A stretch of 64,000 nt of DNA from Metridium senile (GCA_949775045.1 OX459103.1:1323501-1387500), one strand, 5' to 3'. Counted from the first letter of the stretch, positions 11,417 to 31,084 are shown. A program made the numbers and translations. Notes: generated by a model from the letters alone, not told the origin.

Positions 11417-14400
11417 TTACGATGTTACAATTTTGACAAGTGACTGTTTCATTTCAGCTATCCTGTCCACTCTTTCCTGTTTTCTTCTTGCTAGTTCTTT
11501 TTCCAGGAACTCGATTGGTTTACCGTCCGATGGCTGGTCATACAGGCCTTCATTAAGGTCTTGTAACAAGTTAAAATCAGGCTCACCAGGCTCCACGTCT
11601 TCGATAGTCTCTCGGAGCATTTTGGCGTGTGCAACACGATATGTCTTGGAGACCTGGAACCAACATATATGCTTAAGAATACCTAACTGAGAGATGATGA
11701 TGATAATGATTGTATGCATGAATTATGATGGCGATGATGATGGTTGTCATGATGATGATTGTGATAATGATGATAGTTGTGATGATGATGATTGTGATGA
11801 TGATGATGATGATGGTTGTGTTGTTGGTGATTGTGATGATGATGGTTGTCATGATGATGATTGTTATGATGATGATTGTTATGATGATGATTGTTATGAT
11901 GATGATTGTGATGATGATGGTTGTCATGATGATGGTAGTGGTGATGATTGTGATGATGATGGTTGTCATGATGATGATGGTAGTGGTAATGATTGTGATA
12001 TGATGATGATTGTGATGATGTTGGTTGTCATGATGATGATTGTCATGATGATAGTTGTGATGATGATGATGATGATTGTGATGAGTGTGATAATGATGAT
12101 GGTGCAGAAAATGATAACTGAACGTCAACATCAACATAACTTGCGAATGTACCTACAGTCGTAGAATAATCATAATAGAGATCATAATGATAGGTAAAAG
12201 ACCTTACGTATGAAACAGCTAATCGTACATGCCAATCCCCAGCAAACCTCGCTCTGACTCAAGGTGCTTTTGTTCAGTGTATTTAAGTCAAAATGAGGCT
12301 TGGTGGGTATTTGCATGTTTTTAGCTGCTTCATGACATCATCATTATCATCATGTCCTTTTATAACGTCATATTTCCACCATAAATGTGGGTTAGACGCT
12401 GCATTGTAGCACTACAGCCCTCCACCTCTCTAAAGGTAAAGGTCTCACGAATGACATACCTTACAGGCAAAGCTGTACCTAACCCCAGTAAAGCCAGCAC
12501 TAGGAGGCCTAGCTGAATGAGGGATGATACCACGAAAGATAACAAGACGACCATAACGAGGTCGTACTGAAGTAAGCCATTCATACTGACGATGACCTAT
12601 AGGATATGGTTCGCCATTAGGCTGCATACGTTCTTCAAAGAATGCCGTCTCACCGAAGTATTCAGCTTTCCATTCTGGCGTTAGATATAATAGTATTGTA
12701 TACTCATCCTGAAATGAGACAAAACCATTGTAGGTTAAATGCTGATGATGTCGATGACAACAATGACTAAAATGTTAACAATGCTGATGATTAAAATGTA
12801 GTTAAACATAAATACCTCACGAGCTTCACAGTCTTCATGTATTCTTGTATAGTGAGAGTTCCTGATAATATTCATAGCGACATCATAAGGGTACCAACCC
12901 TTCTGTCCGCTCAAAAACTCTACAGCACGTGTTATTTCTCTCCACAACCTGCTCTTTACAAACTTGGCAACCTTAATATAGAATAATAAAGAATATTGAT
13001 CAGTCAGTTTGTGACCCGTGGGGAGGGGGGTCGTAGGGGGGGGGGGGGGAGGCATGAATGTATCAGGTATGCTCATTGGGAATTGTCAAAAACAACCCTA
13101 AAAATGACAATGAAAAGCCTATGAAAACCCTAAGAAAAGCCTATGAAAAGCCTGTGAAAAGCCTATGAAAACCTATGAAAATCCTATATATGAAAAGCCT
13201 AAGAAAAGCCTATGAAAAGCCTGTGAAAAGCCTATGAAAACCTATGAAAATCCTATATATGAAAAGCCTATGAAAAACCTTAAATGAAAAAAAGGAGAGG
13301 AAGTGACAGGAATTTCTTCCTTTTTCCATATCCTAACAAATACCAAAAATCACTCATTAGTTATATTCTTGAACAAGCTTATAATTGATTTCAAAACCCT
13401 TGTGATATTTTTCTGTTATATTTCGTATGTATATATGTGTTATAAAAGCAGTTTGTGTTCATTTTCTATTTTTAGTAATAGTTTTAACATAAGATGGTTA
13501 ATAAATTGCAAAACTACATGTATGTATGTTTACTTTGTAAATATATTAAAAAAAGATAACAATTAGCAAGCAAAGGTTTAATGGATTCATTACATAAAAT
13601 TGCTTAAAATGCTAATAATTTTCATTATAATTATGTGAATGGAATTAGACCAATATTGAATAAGAAACATCTTTAGTTAGTATAGCCTGTCAGAACCCTC
13701 TACAAGTTTTTTGTTTGATCTCAAAAAGTATCTATAATTTTTGAAATTTGATTGAGTTGCCCCGGTTACAGTGGTCGCACTTTATAATGGGTGGATATAT
13801 GTACCTTAACAGCTGCAATCCATGCTACGTTATCATGTTCAGTATCAGTTGTTTCATCATAGCCTTGATAACCATAGGCACTGTTATAGTGCAGTAAGAA
13901 CATTCGTAAGGCATCTAAGTCTCCTTTAGCAAATAGACCATCAAAGTACCCTATAACTTTGCCATTACGGTCATGGATCTTCTTTGTTAGGTGGTCTGCT
14001 GGGTTCTTGTCGTCAAGGGGAATGTTGTCAGAGAGAGGGAAGTCCATGTTGTCATACTTCTGCATATTAGATAATTGCTCCTGTAAAGGAATAATAAACA
14101 GGGAATGAGAAAAATTACATCAAAATACAAAATTACCGTATTTACTTAAATAAGTGCTGTGACGCTAATTAAATTTTTCTCAATCTCACTGTCCTGTTCT
14201 TGATCAGAACTACGAATATTGGGGAGATAACTTGATGGGCGAGTGGTTAAATATAATTACTTTCGACTGAAGAATATGGCTTTTGGTAAAAATTTATTTT
14301 CATGCTGTTCTAGAGTAAAATTATAGAGTTTAAGTGCAGTGCTTATTCAAGGTGGCGCTTATTTTGGGCGATGCTTATTCGAGTAAATACAGTAATAGAA

Positions 14401-16518
14401 AAACTTATCTTGCATCATATATGTATAGTTTAATAAACGAGCAGGCGTGTTTTATCAGGTTTAAAATTCCCGAGGGCGAAGCCCAAGGGATTTTAAACCT
14501 GATAAAACAGGTTCTGCGTGTTTATTGAACGGCTTAAAAAACTCATTAGTAATTCATGACCATTTTGTCCAATATCGATGAAACAAAAGAAAACGGAAGG
14601 TTGTTTGCATTTGGGAATTGATCTAACTAATAATAGAGGAATGCTAATGACCAACTTGAATGCAAAGCTCGGATACAACCAAGCAGAAGATCTCGGTTCG
14701 AATCCTGGAATTGGCACTCATGATCAAAGACTTTTTTTCGCCAAAAATCTAAAAGTAAATTATTTCTATAAGTCTGATGTTCACTCGTCAGTAGAGATGG
14801 GGGGATGGGGAGAAGGGTAATATCTGAATTATGGACATGAAGCATTATATAATGACACATGTGCCATTATATAATGCTTCATGTTTATTTGCATTCCATT
14901 GTTCTTCTATTCTACACCATAATCCCTCCGCGTTTCAAACGTAGATTATGCAGTATACAATGCTTTCCTCGTGACCAGAAAGGAGCATCGGATTGGACAA
15001 AATGGTCATGAATTATTAATGAGTTTTTTAAATCCCTAAAACTGTTACCTCCCACTATACCTTGGTTTTGGTGATTCCTTGTTCCATCTTCTCCTTTGAC
15101 GTTGTCATTCGTACAGTTATACAATACAGCCCCTGGACGTATGACATCGCTGGTGGCTTATAGGTGTAAGGCACAGTAACATTCCATAGTAGCATGCGAC
15201 CAAACTTTGGGAACACTGCTGCCATGATTTCACCATTTTTCTTGTAGAATACAGATTCTCCATAGTCATTCTTCTTCAGTCGTGGAGCCAATGAGATTCT
15301 TGCAACCAGTTCGGAGTCATCTTCACTTGTTGCTATGGAAACATTAATTTCTATCAATTAGTGACACCTTAAGTTTGTACGCAAGAAAATACAGGTAGAT
15401 CTGGATATTTTGTATCATAAAGGATATTTTCTTAGCTTAGCTGTATGTTATGACGATATGGTGTAAACCCATCTATGTTTTTATACTTATATAACTTAAT
15501 ATAAGTTAAAATAATAACATATTAATTTGTACTGTTATCATGATCTTATTATTATGTACTGACTGATTGTCTTAAGAAAAATGAATAAAACCCTTAAGAC
15601 AATCAAGTTAAAACATTCTACTAAACAATCCCTTAAAAAATAAAAGTGAAAAGCATCGCTTGCTTTGTATATATAATACTATAAGCACAAAACACAAAAG
15701 AACAATTATGCTACTTAAATTTCAACACTCAATATTGATCGCTTGTCAACTACACAAATATCGCAAGAAAATAAGAAATAAAGGAACTACAGTTGATTCT
15801 ATTATATATGGTCCGTACAAAGATGAATTAATTGACATTGTAATTAATAATTTAAAGTCAGTTATAATGATCTTTAAATGCTAGAGTACAAATACTAAAA
15901 GTGTGCAACATAAATACCACTAAATACTGCTAAATTATGCAAATTCTTTTGTTCTCTATTGTTTAATCAACACTATTTAGTGGTAAATAGTACAAAGTAT
16001 TGCACACTTTTAGTGTTTGTACTCTACCAGGTGAAGCTTAACGAATATTTATAATAATTAAATAAGTTACCTGATTGATCAACAGTTGTAAAGTCAAGCC
16101 TATGACTCATCGATACATACACGTCTCTTGGATAATACTGCTTTCCTGATAGTTTCTCGGTTACTTTCTTGATCTGCTTCCACAGTTTTGAATTGACAAA
16201 GAAGTTTTGTTCAATTGGTGAAATCCAAGGGATACTCGTAGATGAATTGGCTGTCTGTAAGTTGAAATAGTAGTCTTTATACGAATACTGCCAAGGCGAA
16301 ACCATCCCGTTAATATTGCCATAAGAAACGATACCTAGATAAGCTTTTAGTGTCTTAGGTGTAAAAAGATCATCGAAGACAAACAGAGAATTGTCATCAT
16401 CCGCGAACTTCTTGAAAGAGGCTCGTTCGTTTGACTTTTGACTTTCTTCCGCTGAACACAGGCAAAACTCCACGCAAATTAAAAGACACAAGTAAAGAAA
16501 GAATCGAAACACGGCCAT
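11417..16518 (-). CDS. Secreted/ER protein with tandem prolyl-4-hydroxylase-like 2OG-Fe(II) oxygenase domains
   Basis: Six exons, read on the minus strand: 16518-16071, 15332-15061, 14080-13805, 12971-12816, 12708-12460 and 11653-11417; total 1638 nt, 545 aa. All junctions are GT-AG and keep frame. I use the ATG at 16518, because the frame upstream opens only with TTG. Residues 1-22 are a hydrophobic signal peptide. Two homologous double-stranded beta-helix domains follow. The C-terminal one (about 275-470) has the full 2OG/Fe(II) set: H377-x-D379 in RIHED, distal H448 in IIPHSARPP and R461 in GVRYSF for 2-oxoglutarate. The N-terminal one (about 45-230) aligns around YYPRDV, GES and PKFGRMLLW, but has no HxD, Tyr205 replaces the distal His and Tyr219 the Arg, so it looks catalytically dead. 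A charged helical tail ends the protein with no KDEL-like signal. It resembles P4H-family enzymes; the substrate is unknown. Confidence 0.88.
11694..12115. repeat. (GAT)n-rich microsatellite in intron 5 of the dual-oxygenase gene
   Basis: ATGATGATGATTGT/GGTTGT mixtures over ~420 bp. Open frames in it (poly-Asp, poly-Met, poly-His/Ile) are artefacts of the repeat. Confidence 0.95.
13017..13058. repeat. G-rich tract in intron 3
   Basis: Runs of G, including about nine to ten in a row around 13038-13048. Confidence 0.8.
13085..13290. repeat. AAAAGCCTATG tandem array in intron 3
   Basis: Short unit (A)AAAGCCTATG(A) repeated with a higher-order duplication: a block of about 80 bp including CCTATATATGAAAAGCC occurs twice. 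The same word forms the array at 31085-31440. Confidence 0.9.
14437..14530. mobile_element. Foldback repeat (TTTTATCAGGTTTAAA family), copy 1
   Basis: GTTTTATCAGGTTTAAAAT is followed after ~20 bp by its complement; GAGCAGG flanks it. A relative lies at 48715-48830. It lies in intron 2 of the dual-oxygenase gene. Confidence 0.75.
14533..15033. mobile_element. ~500-bp TIR element in intron 2
   Basis: Ends are inverted copies (AATTCATGACCATTTTGTCC at left, complement at about 14996-15016). It contains no transposase. A perfect 20-bp-arm hairpin sits inside at 14835-14884. Confidence 0.7.
14835..14884. repeat. Perfect hairpin, 20-bp arms
   Basis: ACATGAAGCATTATATAATG and its exact complement are separated by a 10-base, itself nearly palindromic, loop (ACACATGTGC). 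Confidence 0.9.
15563..15607. repeat. Short hairpin in intron 1
   Basis: GATTGTCTTAAG pairs with CTTAAGACAATC across ~20 bp. Confidence 0.7.
15881..16028. mobile_element. ~148-bp TIR element in intron 1
   Basis: 28-bp inverted ends with two mismatches (left AGAGTACAAATACTAAAAG). Its right end is about 40 bp from the exon 1 splice donor at 16070. Confidence 0.8.
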
Positions 16519-17220
16519 GTTGAGTTTAAGAGCCAATAAGTCTCTATTTTTCCGTGATGATGACGTGCACTTAAAAAATTAACATGTTTTTTGAACATGA
16601 ACAACAATGCAGCTCGACAATAATTCTCGATAATGCACTTGTGACAGGCCAGGCCACAGGGGACCCAAACCACATTCCTTGTCCATCACACAGGGATCCC
16701 AACAGCTTTTGCCAACCAATCATTGTTATTAAATCAAAGAAAATGAAAAAATCTATTGTGAAAATGGTTGGCAAATTAGCATCACAATACCAACACATGT
16801 AAACACTACGCTCACCTATACTTTCAAACAATATTGAGCGCCGTCAAATATGGCCAAAAAATATTGAACAAGCTTATGAAAAGTTATGTGCAACACTTTT
16901 TGGTGAAAATGAAAAGACAATATTTTTTATCACAATAAATTATTTTATTATCTACAATTATGACAAGTTTATGCACTATATTTTTACATCTGAATTTATC
17001 AGTCTCATTCAGCCAGACAGTGCAATAGCATTTGAATAATAAAGAGTATTATATGCATTTATAAGTACTATCAAAAAAAATAAATAGATATATGTAACAT
17101 GTTTTTACATCTGATAGGGACAAATGAAATTTGTAACACTGTTACAAACTTTACTGACATTTTGAGCTTTAGCCTCTCATTGGTGTGAAAGATAGCAATA
17201 AGTATAGGAAATCGCATGAT
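16519..17220. other. Intergenic, 5' flank of the dual-oxygenase gene
   Basis: No gene. A degraded relative of the CTAAAGCTC...GTCAGTAAAG repeat occurs (minus sense) near 17150-17180. Confidence 0.45.
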
Positions 17221-17224
17221 CTTA

Positions 17225-17350
17225 AGTACAATTCGTAATTAATTGGTACGAGTGATGTTTTGAAAGTTTTCAAAATTGGACGAGCCTTTTAGGTGAGTCG
17301 AATTTGATAACTTTGAAAACATCAAGAGTCTCTATTAATTACAAATTGTA
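17225..17350. repeat. Imperfect inverted repeat
   Basis: GTAATTAATTGG...GTGATGTTTTGAAAGTT and its imperfect complement near 17310-17347. Confidence 0.6.
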
Positions 17351-17368
17351 TGAAAAGATCATGTAATA

Positions 17369-17583
17369 CAGGTTCCCATTTAAATCTGTACTTTCCCATT
17401 TAAATCTGTACTTATGTAAATTGTGTTGATGTGTGCTAAACACACAGATCAACCAATCAGAGTATATTTAATATTTCTGAAGTGAACTTCTCTGATTGGT
17501 TGATCTGTGTGTTTAGTACACATCAACAAAATTTGCATAAGTACAGATTTAAATGGGAAAGTACAGATTTAAATGGGAACCTG
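17369..17583. mobile_element. 215-bp near-perfect palindromic element
   Basis: Arms run from CAGGTTCCCATTTAAATC to the complementary GGGAACCTG; the word CCCATTTAAATCTGTAC is doubled in each arm and GATTGGTTGATCTGTGTG flanks the centre. No coding capacity. It sits between the 3' end of ANKRD49 and the 5' end of the dual-oxygenase gene. Confidence 0.85.
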
Positions 17584-17849
17584 TTAATAATAATATACTG
17601 AAAAACTAATTGGTACTCTGCAGAGTACAGTTTGCGATTTAATTGTACGCCTCTCGTCCAATCAGAATCGAGTAATTTTGTACAGAATATTATAAAGGAG
17701 GTAATGCATATATAACTATGAAGCAAGGAAAACAGAGATCACAAAGTTAGAGATAAAGTAGATAGAGAAGGAAATATCAGATGGCAAACAATTGACAGCA
17801 AATTGTTCGTTCATCCCATTTTTAGCCATTAAATTCATTTATCTTGAAA

Positions 17850-19013
17850 TTATTTATCAAACAGCTCAAGCCATTTTCCACATCGTTTTGCTACTTCTTT
17901 AGCAGTTTCCCCCTGGTTGTTAGTAATACTGGGATCCAATGCTTTGTTTGATAATAATAGTTGTAATGTGTCACTGCCGTTGATACCAAGAGCTGCTAAA
18001 TGTAGTGGTGTTTGTTTCCCATTGGTTTGTGCATTGATGTCAGCACCTTTGTCCAGTAAAATAGAGACCACTTCCACTTGGCCTGAAACAAAATACATTT
18101 AAACATTAGTATGGTATAGGCTATTACTAAAAGTGAACTAGCATTAACTTATGAATGACATATTGTCCTTACTCACCTCCCTCCTCTACCCCCTTACACA
18201 TATTCTATATATTCTCTTACCCCATCTGCATGCAGAATGCAGTGGTTCCCATCCATTTGCTTTCCTTACTCACCTCCCTCCTCTAACCCCTTACACCTAT
18301 TCTATATATTGTCTTACCCCATCTGCATGCAGAATGCAGTGGTTCCCATCCATTTGCTGTCCTTGCTCACCTCCCTCCTCTAACCCCTTACACCTATTCT
18401 ATATATTGTCTTACCCCATCTGCATGCAGAATGCAGTGGTTCCCATCCATCTGCTGTCCTTACTCACCTCCCTCCTCTAACCCCTTACACCTATTCTATA
18501 TATTGTCTTACCCCATCTGCATGCAGAATGCAGTGGTTCCCATCCATCTGCTGTCCTTGCTTGTACATTAGCACCCCTGTCTATCAACAGTTTTACTATG
18601 TCAGTATGTCCACTATAACAAGCCCTGTGTAATGGTGTATACAAGTCCTCATCATGGCACTGGTGTATAGCACTATTTTTATTCAAAGAATACTCCACTA
18701 AATCAATTCGTCCTTTCTCTGACGCCCTTAGCATTAAATCTTCAGGGTCCATTTCGTCCAGTTTGAGTTTCCGTTTTTCTTTTTTATTCTTGACAACTTT
18801 CTTAGCTTCAAGTTCTGCCTTTTGTTCTGTCGTTAGGGGTACACGAACCCGAGCTTCGGGAAGAAACAGAGTAGGAGAAATACGTCCACTGCTAGAACAA
18901 CTTGATACAGACGCTGATTCTGTGATAGAATCGATTGAAGCTGAAGAATCATATCTGTCTTCGTTGTTGCCAGTCTCACAAGTCTCAAAACTCGTCTCTG
19001 ATGTCTCAGACAT
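17850..19013 (-). CDS. ANKRD49: Ankyrin repeat domain-containing protein 49 orthologue
   Basis: Two exons on the minus strand, 19013-18512 and 18082-17850 (735 nt, 244 aa, close to the ~239 aa of vertebrate ANKRD49). The phase-1 junction reads TGGG|GTAAG ... TTTCAG|GCCAA and restores CRW-G-QVEVV. The first ~90 residues are a Ser/Thr/acidic low-complexity region, then a basic stretch (KKVVKNKKEKRKLKLDEMDPEDLMLRAS is in this part). Ankyrin repeats follow: DLYTPLHRACYSGHTDIV, DGWEPLHSACRWGQVEVV, GKQTPLHLAALG and a C-terminal half repeat, ending WLELFDK. ADINAQTNG followed by TPLHLAA and the overall repeat order match the ANKRD49 family. It acts as a protein-protein adaptor; vertebrate work links it to spermatogenesis and autophagy. 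The exon 1 donor region is tandemly multiplied in the intron (see the 97-bp array). Confidence 0.93.
18155..18560. repeat. 97-bp tandem array duplicating the ANKRD49 exon 1 end and donor
   Basis: Four copies with exact 97-bp spacing: the donor context GTCTTACCCC recurs at 18214, 18311, 18408 and 18505. Each copy carries about 45 bp of the exon (DGWEPLHSACRW), an intact donor (GGG|GTAAGA in minus sense) and about 50 bp of intron. Only the copy at 18505-18560 joins the full exon. Confidence 0.95.
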
Positions 19014-19599
19014 GTTGTGATAACTATTTCAATTGCAAATCTTTCTACTTCAAAGTGAAAGGAAAAATGAACATGTCCTAAAACGTATTGATAAATTCTT
19101 GTGGTCAAAACCGTGAAATCTTCAGTTATTATGCAACTATTTTACACTTTCTTCGATTCTATAATAATTTGACAACTCTGTCAGCCATTGGAAATACCCA
19201 CAGTGCAAAGCGTCTGCAAAGGTGTCTGGGTAATTTCTAAATGTTTTGTTTTTGTCGACTTGTTTGTGTACTCGTGGTCTGTACTTGTATTGTTTAATAC
19301 ATTCTTCGTGTAATAACGCACCCGCTGACGGTGAGTCTCAATAATTAATGATAAAAACAAAAGATTAGATTGTTTTGATAATACGTGCATGTTTTAACAG
19401 TTTAGGCTAGGTTTACACTGGACCGGACGAATTTTGTACGTGGACGTGGACGTGGAAAGGTGAAAACTAATTAAGTTACATGATATGCAATTTTAGCATG
19501 CTGTCGTCATAGTATAATAATATTATTATGTGGATCTAACTGAATGTTTTGAGAGTAACATCTTAATAGAATATATTTATGTGTTGACATATATTTAAC
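19014..19599. other. 5' flank of ANKRD49
   Basis: No further gene. Presumed ANKRD49 promoter side; no element I can defend. Confidence 0.4.
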
Positions 19600-19637
19600 G
19601 CAGTGTCTATATGTACGGCAGCCCGTCGCGGTCTTAA

Positions 19638-20814
19638 AAAAAACTAAATGACAGGCAGTCCAAAATTTTGTACAAAATTCGAGAGAATGGCTGAAGTTTA
19701 TCAAATCAAACTAGTTTTATTTCATATAGAAATATCAAGCGCTTATTTCGAGCTAAGCGGAATTGGATAAGGACGTAGTGCCTTCCCTCTACATACTATA
19801 TAGCCGGCTTGACACTTAGAAATTTTCGCCTTGACCGGGCTTGACCTCACTGTACTCAACGACGTGACTGAGTGTTGGGCGGTCGTAAGTTTTCTCAAAA
19901 TCGAAAGGAAACTCTTTCAAACGGTCAATTGAACTAGTCTTAGTTCAAATAGAAAAGAAAGAGCTAAAAGAACTCTATTTATTGGTCATGTACAATTCAA
20001 CTATCAACGATGTGTTACGTTACTGCCCGTCACGGTCTGGCATGGACTAAATGACAGGCAGTCAATGCAATTTTTTATAGCAAAAAGTCAAGACAATCGA
20101 TTTCAAAAGATAAATTCATGTTGTAAAGAACTATTAACGCTGTCTTAACTTTTCGTCAAAACCTGGAAGAGCTTTTATGACTGAAAAGTTTGGACTGCCT
20201 GTCATTTAGTCAATGCCAGACCGTGACGGGCAGTAACGTAAAACATCGTTGATAGTTGAATTGTACATTATCAATAAATAGAGTTCTTTTAGTTCACAAT
20301 AAGCGCTTGATATTGTGAAATAAAACTACTTTGATTTGAAGACATTTGAAAGCATTATTTTAGCTTTTATGATTGAATCGAAAAGTTTGGACTGCCTGTC
20401 ATTTAGTCCATGCCAGACCGTGACGGGCAGTAACGTAACACATCGTTGTTAGTTGAATTGTACATGACCAATAAATAGAGTTCTTTTAGCTCTTTCTTTT
20501 CTATTTGAACTAAGACTAGTTCAATTTACCGTTTGAAAGAGTTTCCTTTCGATTTTGAGAAAACTTACGACCGCCCAACACTCAGTCACGTCGTTGAGTA
20601 CATTGAGGTCAAGCCCGGTCAAGGCGAAAATTTCTAAGTGTCAAGCCGGCTATATAGTATGTAGAGGGAAGGCACTACGTCCTTATCCAATTCCGCTTAG
20701 CTCGAAATAAGCGCTTGATATTTCTATATGAAATAAAACTAGTTTGATTTGATAAACTTCAGCCATTCTCTCGAATTTTGTACAAAATTTTGGACTGCCT
20801 GTCATTTAGTTTTT
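19638..20814. mobile_element. 1177-bp palindromic element A (TTAA target)
   Basis: TTAA at 19634-19637 and 20815-20818. Arms of ~430 bp begin AAACTAAATGACAGGCAGTCC and end with the complement. The centre (20070-20388) holds a further partial copy of the arm sequence, so the element is itself a nested or rearranged foldback. No transposase frame. Confidence 0.85.
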
Positions 20815-20818
20815 TTAA

Positions 20819-21513
20819 GGTTACAGTCAACCTTCGTGGGGTGTCTCCGTAAAAAAATCATTAGAGCGCCGGATTAGATGTTATTATTAAGTATTATACA
20901 TCAATTTAAAGCTCAATAACTATAGAATATGTCTGTATAATTTGTTTTTAAGAAATATTTATGTATAAAAAGTTTTGAATTTTTAAACTCAAAACGACCG
21001 TCTATGTTTGAGCGAATTGATCTACATAACGTTTAATTGTCTTGTCACCTTTTCTGCTTAATATCAATCAGTACATATGTGTCTCTTAAACTGTGTCAGG
21101 CTTTGTCAATATTTTACTTAGTTTAGATATAATTTAGAGTTGAAGATGATGATTCGATTATTTTTGTGAAATTTGAAACTTTTTGCTGTAGATCAAAAAC
21201 TATGCTGTTATTCAACAAAGCCTGACACAGTTTTAGAGACACATGTGTACTAATTGACATTAAACAGAAAAGTTGACAATACAATTAAAGGTTATGTAGA
21301 TCAATTCGCTCAAACCCATACGGTCGTTTTGAGTTTAAAAAATCAAAACTCTTTATACATAACTATTTCTTAAAAACAAACTACACAGGAATATTCTGTG
21401 GTTATAATGCTTTTAAATGATATATAATTCTTTAACATAATTTCTAATCCAGCGCTCAAATGATTTTTTTTACGGAGACACCCCGCGAGACCCCGCGAAG
21501 GTTGACTGTAACC
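20819..21513. mobile_element. 695-bp palindromic element B (TTAA target)
   Basis: TTAA at 20815-20818 and 21514-21517. Ends are GGTTACAGTCAACCTTCG and its complement. Arms of >300 bp are near identical, including GACACATRTGT around the centre (~21080 and ~21240). No coding capacity. Confidence 0.88.
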
Positions 21514-21737
21514 TTAAGACCGCGACGGGCTGCCGTACATATAGATACTGCGTTTATTTAATTATTAGTTATAATTCATAATTCATTTAATATTTATGAA
21601 TTAATTAATTCTTATATATTGATAGATTGATTTGTTTATTCATTTCTGTCAGTTTTGCTTCAAAATTTAACATCATTATAGCTTAATCATTAACTTTTCA
21701 TTTATTCATTTATTTATTCATTTATTTTAAAGTGAAT

Positions 21738-29550
<7,813 letters not shown>

Positions 29551-29571
29551 TTAATTATGAAGGACTATTTG

Positions 29572-29738
<167 letters not shown>

Positions 29739-29762
29739 CAGACCAAACCAGACATTACAATA

Positions 29763-30074
29763 ATGGACAAGAAGACCAAGACGTGGCTGATCATCGAAGG
29801 AACCGTATGCAACATCGGTCGCATAACTGAAAGAGATCTTCAGAAAACAGAAAAGTATATAGACTTAAGAACAGGATTAAAGAGACTCTATCCTAACTAT
29901 AACGTAGTACAAGTAAACGTCGTCCTAGACTTCCTAGCAGGCTACCAAAAACAACTGGTAACTGAGCTAAGTAAAATAGGACTCGAAAAAGTAAACCAAC
30001 TAGCCAAAAAGTGCCAGAAATGGATAATTTCGCAAAATTGTGAAATCGTGAAGGCCTTATATACCCGTTCATAA
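29763..30074 (+). pseudogene. Retroelement ORF C-terminal fragment
   Basis: A 103-codon frame with LRTGLKRLYPNYNVVQVNVV, then LDFLAGYQKQL and KKCQKWIISQNCEIVK. From memory this type of tail follows reverse transcriptase in invertebrate non-LTR elements; I cannot name the clade. It sits within an 803-bp insert (29574-30376) flanked by ATTTGAT, between AAT tracts, and ends in a 3' tail of AATAAACGATAC(AAT)n at ~30165. Not a host gene. Confidence 0.6.
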
Positions 30075-30171
30075 GTTAACACTGTTGTAATCGGCACCAA
30101 AACTGAATATTGCCTAGAAAATTTCCGCAATACTCATTACATGTAAACCAAGAAAAGTTTAAATAAACGAT

Positions 30172-30376
30172 ACAATAATAATAATAATAATATCTTTATT
30201 TAACGAGAGTGACACTTTATCCTCAGATAATTTTCAAGTGGCTCTCAAATAAAATATAAATACAACTATTACAATACAACTATAATTACAATACAATACA
30301 ATACAATACAGTACAAATATAAAAGGTATAAGGTGAATTAAATTGATACTAGCTATACATGTCATTTTGAATAAAA
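30172..30376 (-). mobile_element. LINE 3' end with AAT tail, opposite orientation
   Basis: (AAT)n then ATCTTTATTTAACGAGAGTGACAC and an AATACAATACA-rich body; on the minus strand this is a truncated 3' end, tail-to-tail with the preceding fragment. Confidence 0.55.
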
Positions 30377-30455
30377 ATTTGATGGAGAAATTACGTGAAT
30401 TACAGGACAAAAACACACAAACACGGCCTGATGAATTATAATTAATTATGAAGGA

Positions 30456-31084
30456 CTGATGAAAATGAGAAACGGTTCGAAAAATGTTGCAAAAGTTTCA
30501 GTTATGATCGTTAATTGAGTTACCGATCAATGATTCCAAATTACCTTAAATTACCTTTATTTATTCAATTCCCTCCAAGGGCATATGAAATTTTTCTCAT
30601 GTATCTGTATTTCACTTATACACCGAACGCATTTCAATTCTTTATTATCTTTATTTATGTATTCATCATTAACTTATTTATTTATGTGATTAGTTGAAAA
30701 CAGGTTATGCTAATTTATAATAAAAATAAGCAGTGAAGAATCAGTCATTTGTTTTTCCTGTTGATAAAATCTGGTAATAGCAAATGACTCAGTCGCTTTG
30801 CACTCGAATCACTCACGCTCTTAGGGGATTTCTTGGGCGGGCCTCCTGTGTCAAACATGGCGAAAAGCCTATGAAAACCTTGTTATTCACAGATTTTGTC
30901 GAAAATCGTCGCAAAGTCAAAATATTTTTGATTGAAACTATATAATTATTACAGAAGTCTATATTTTGCAATTGAATTGACTTTATTTTTATCGAAAGAA
31001 ATACCATATAACTCAGAATAGTTATGCAAATGTTTTTGGACTGAGCTGCTCTGGAATGCTTCCAAACGTATCATGGTTTTCATA
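30456..31084. other. Intergenic AT-rich, no gene seen
   Basis: Only short chance frames. AAAAGCCTATGAAAACC appears once near 30863, anticipating the array downstream. Confidence 0.4.

Larger units (their letters stand above)
19600..21551. mobile_element. Composite of nested palindromic TTAA-bounded elements
   Basis: Outer arms 19600-19633 and 21518-21551 are inverted copies (GTACGGCAGCCCGTCGCGGTC at left), one mismatch in about 34. If the inner DNA is removed, they meet at TTAA as one palindrome. Between them lie two separate palindromes, each delimited by TTAA: 19638-20814 and 20819-21513. Confidence 0.85.

Noticed and set aside
16584..16802. Frames upstream of the dual-oxygenase gene
   Set aside because: No domain and outside the signal-peptide exon; the real start is the ATG at 16518.
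18151..18480. 109-codon repetitive plus-strand frame
   Set aside because: Antisense reading of the 97-bp ANKRD49 donor array.
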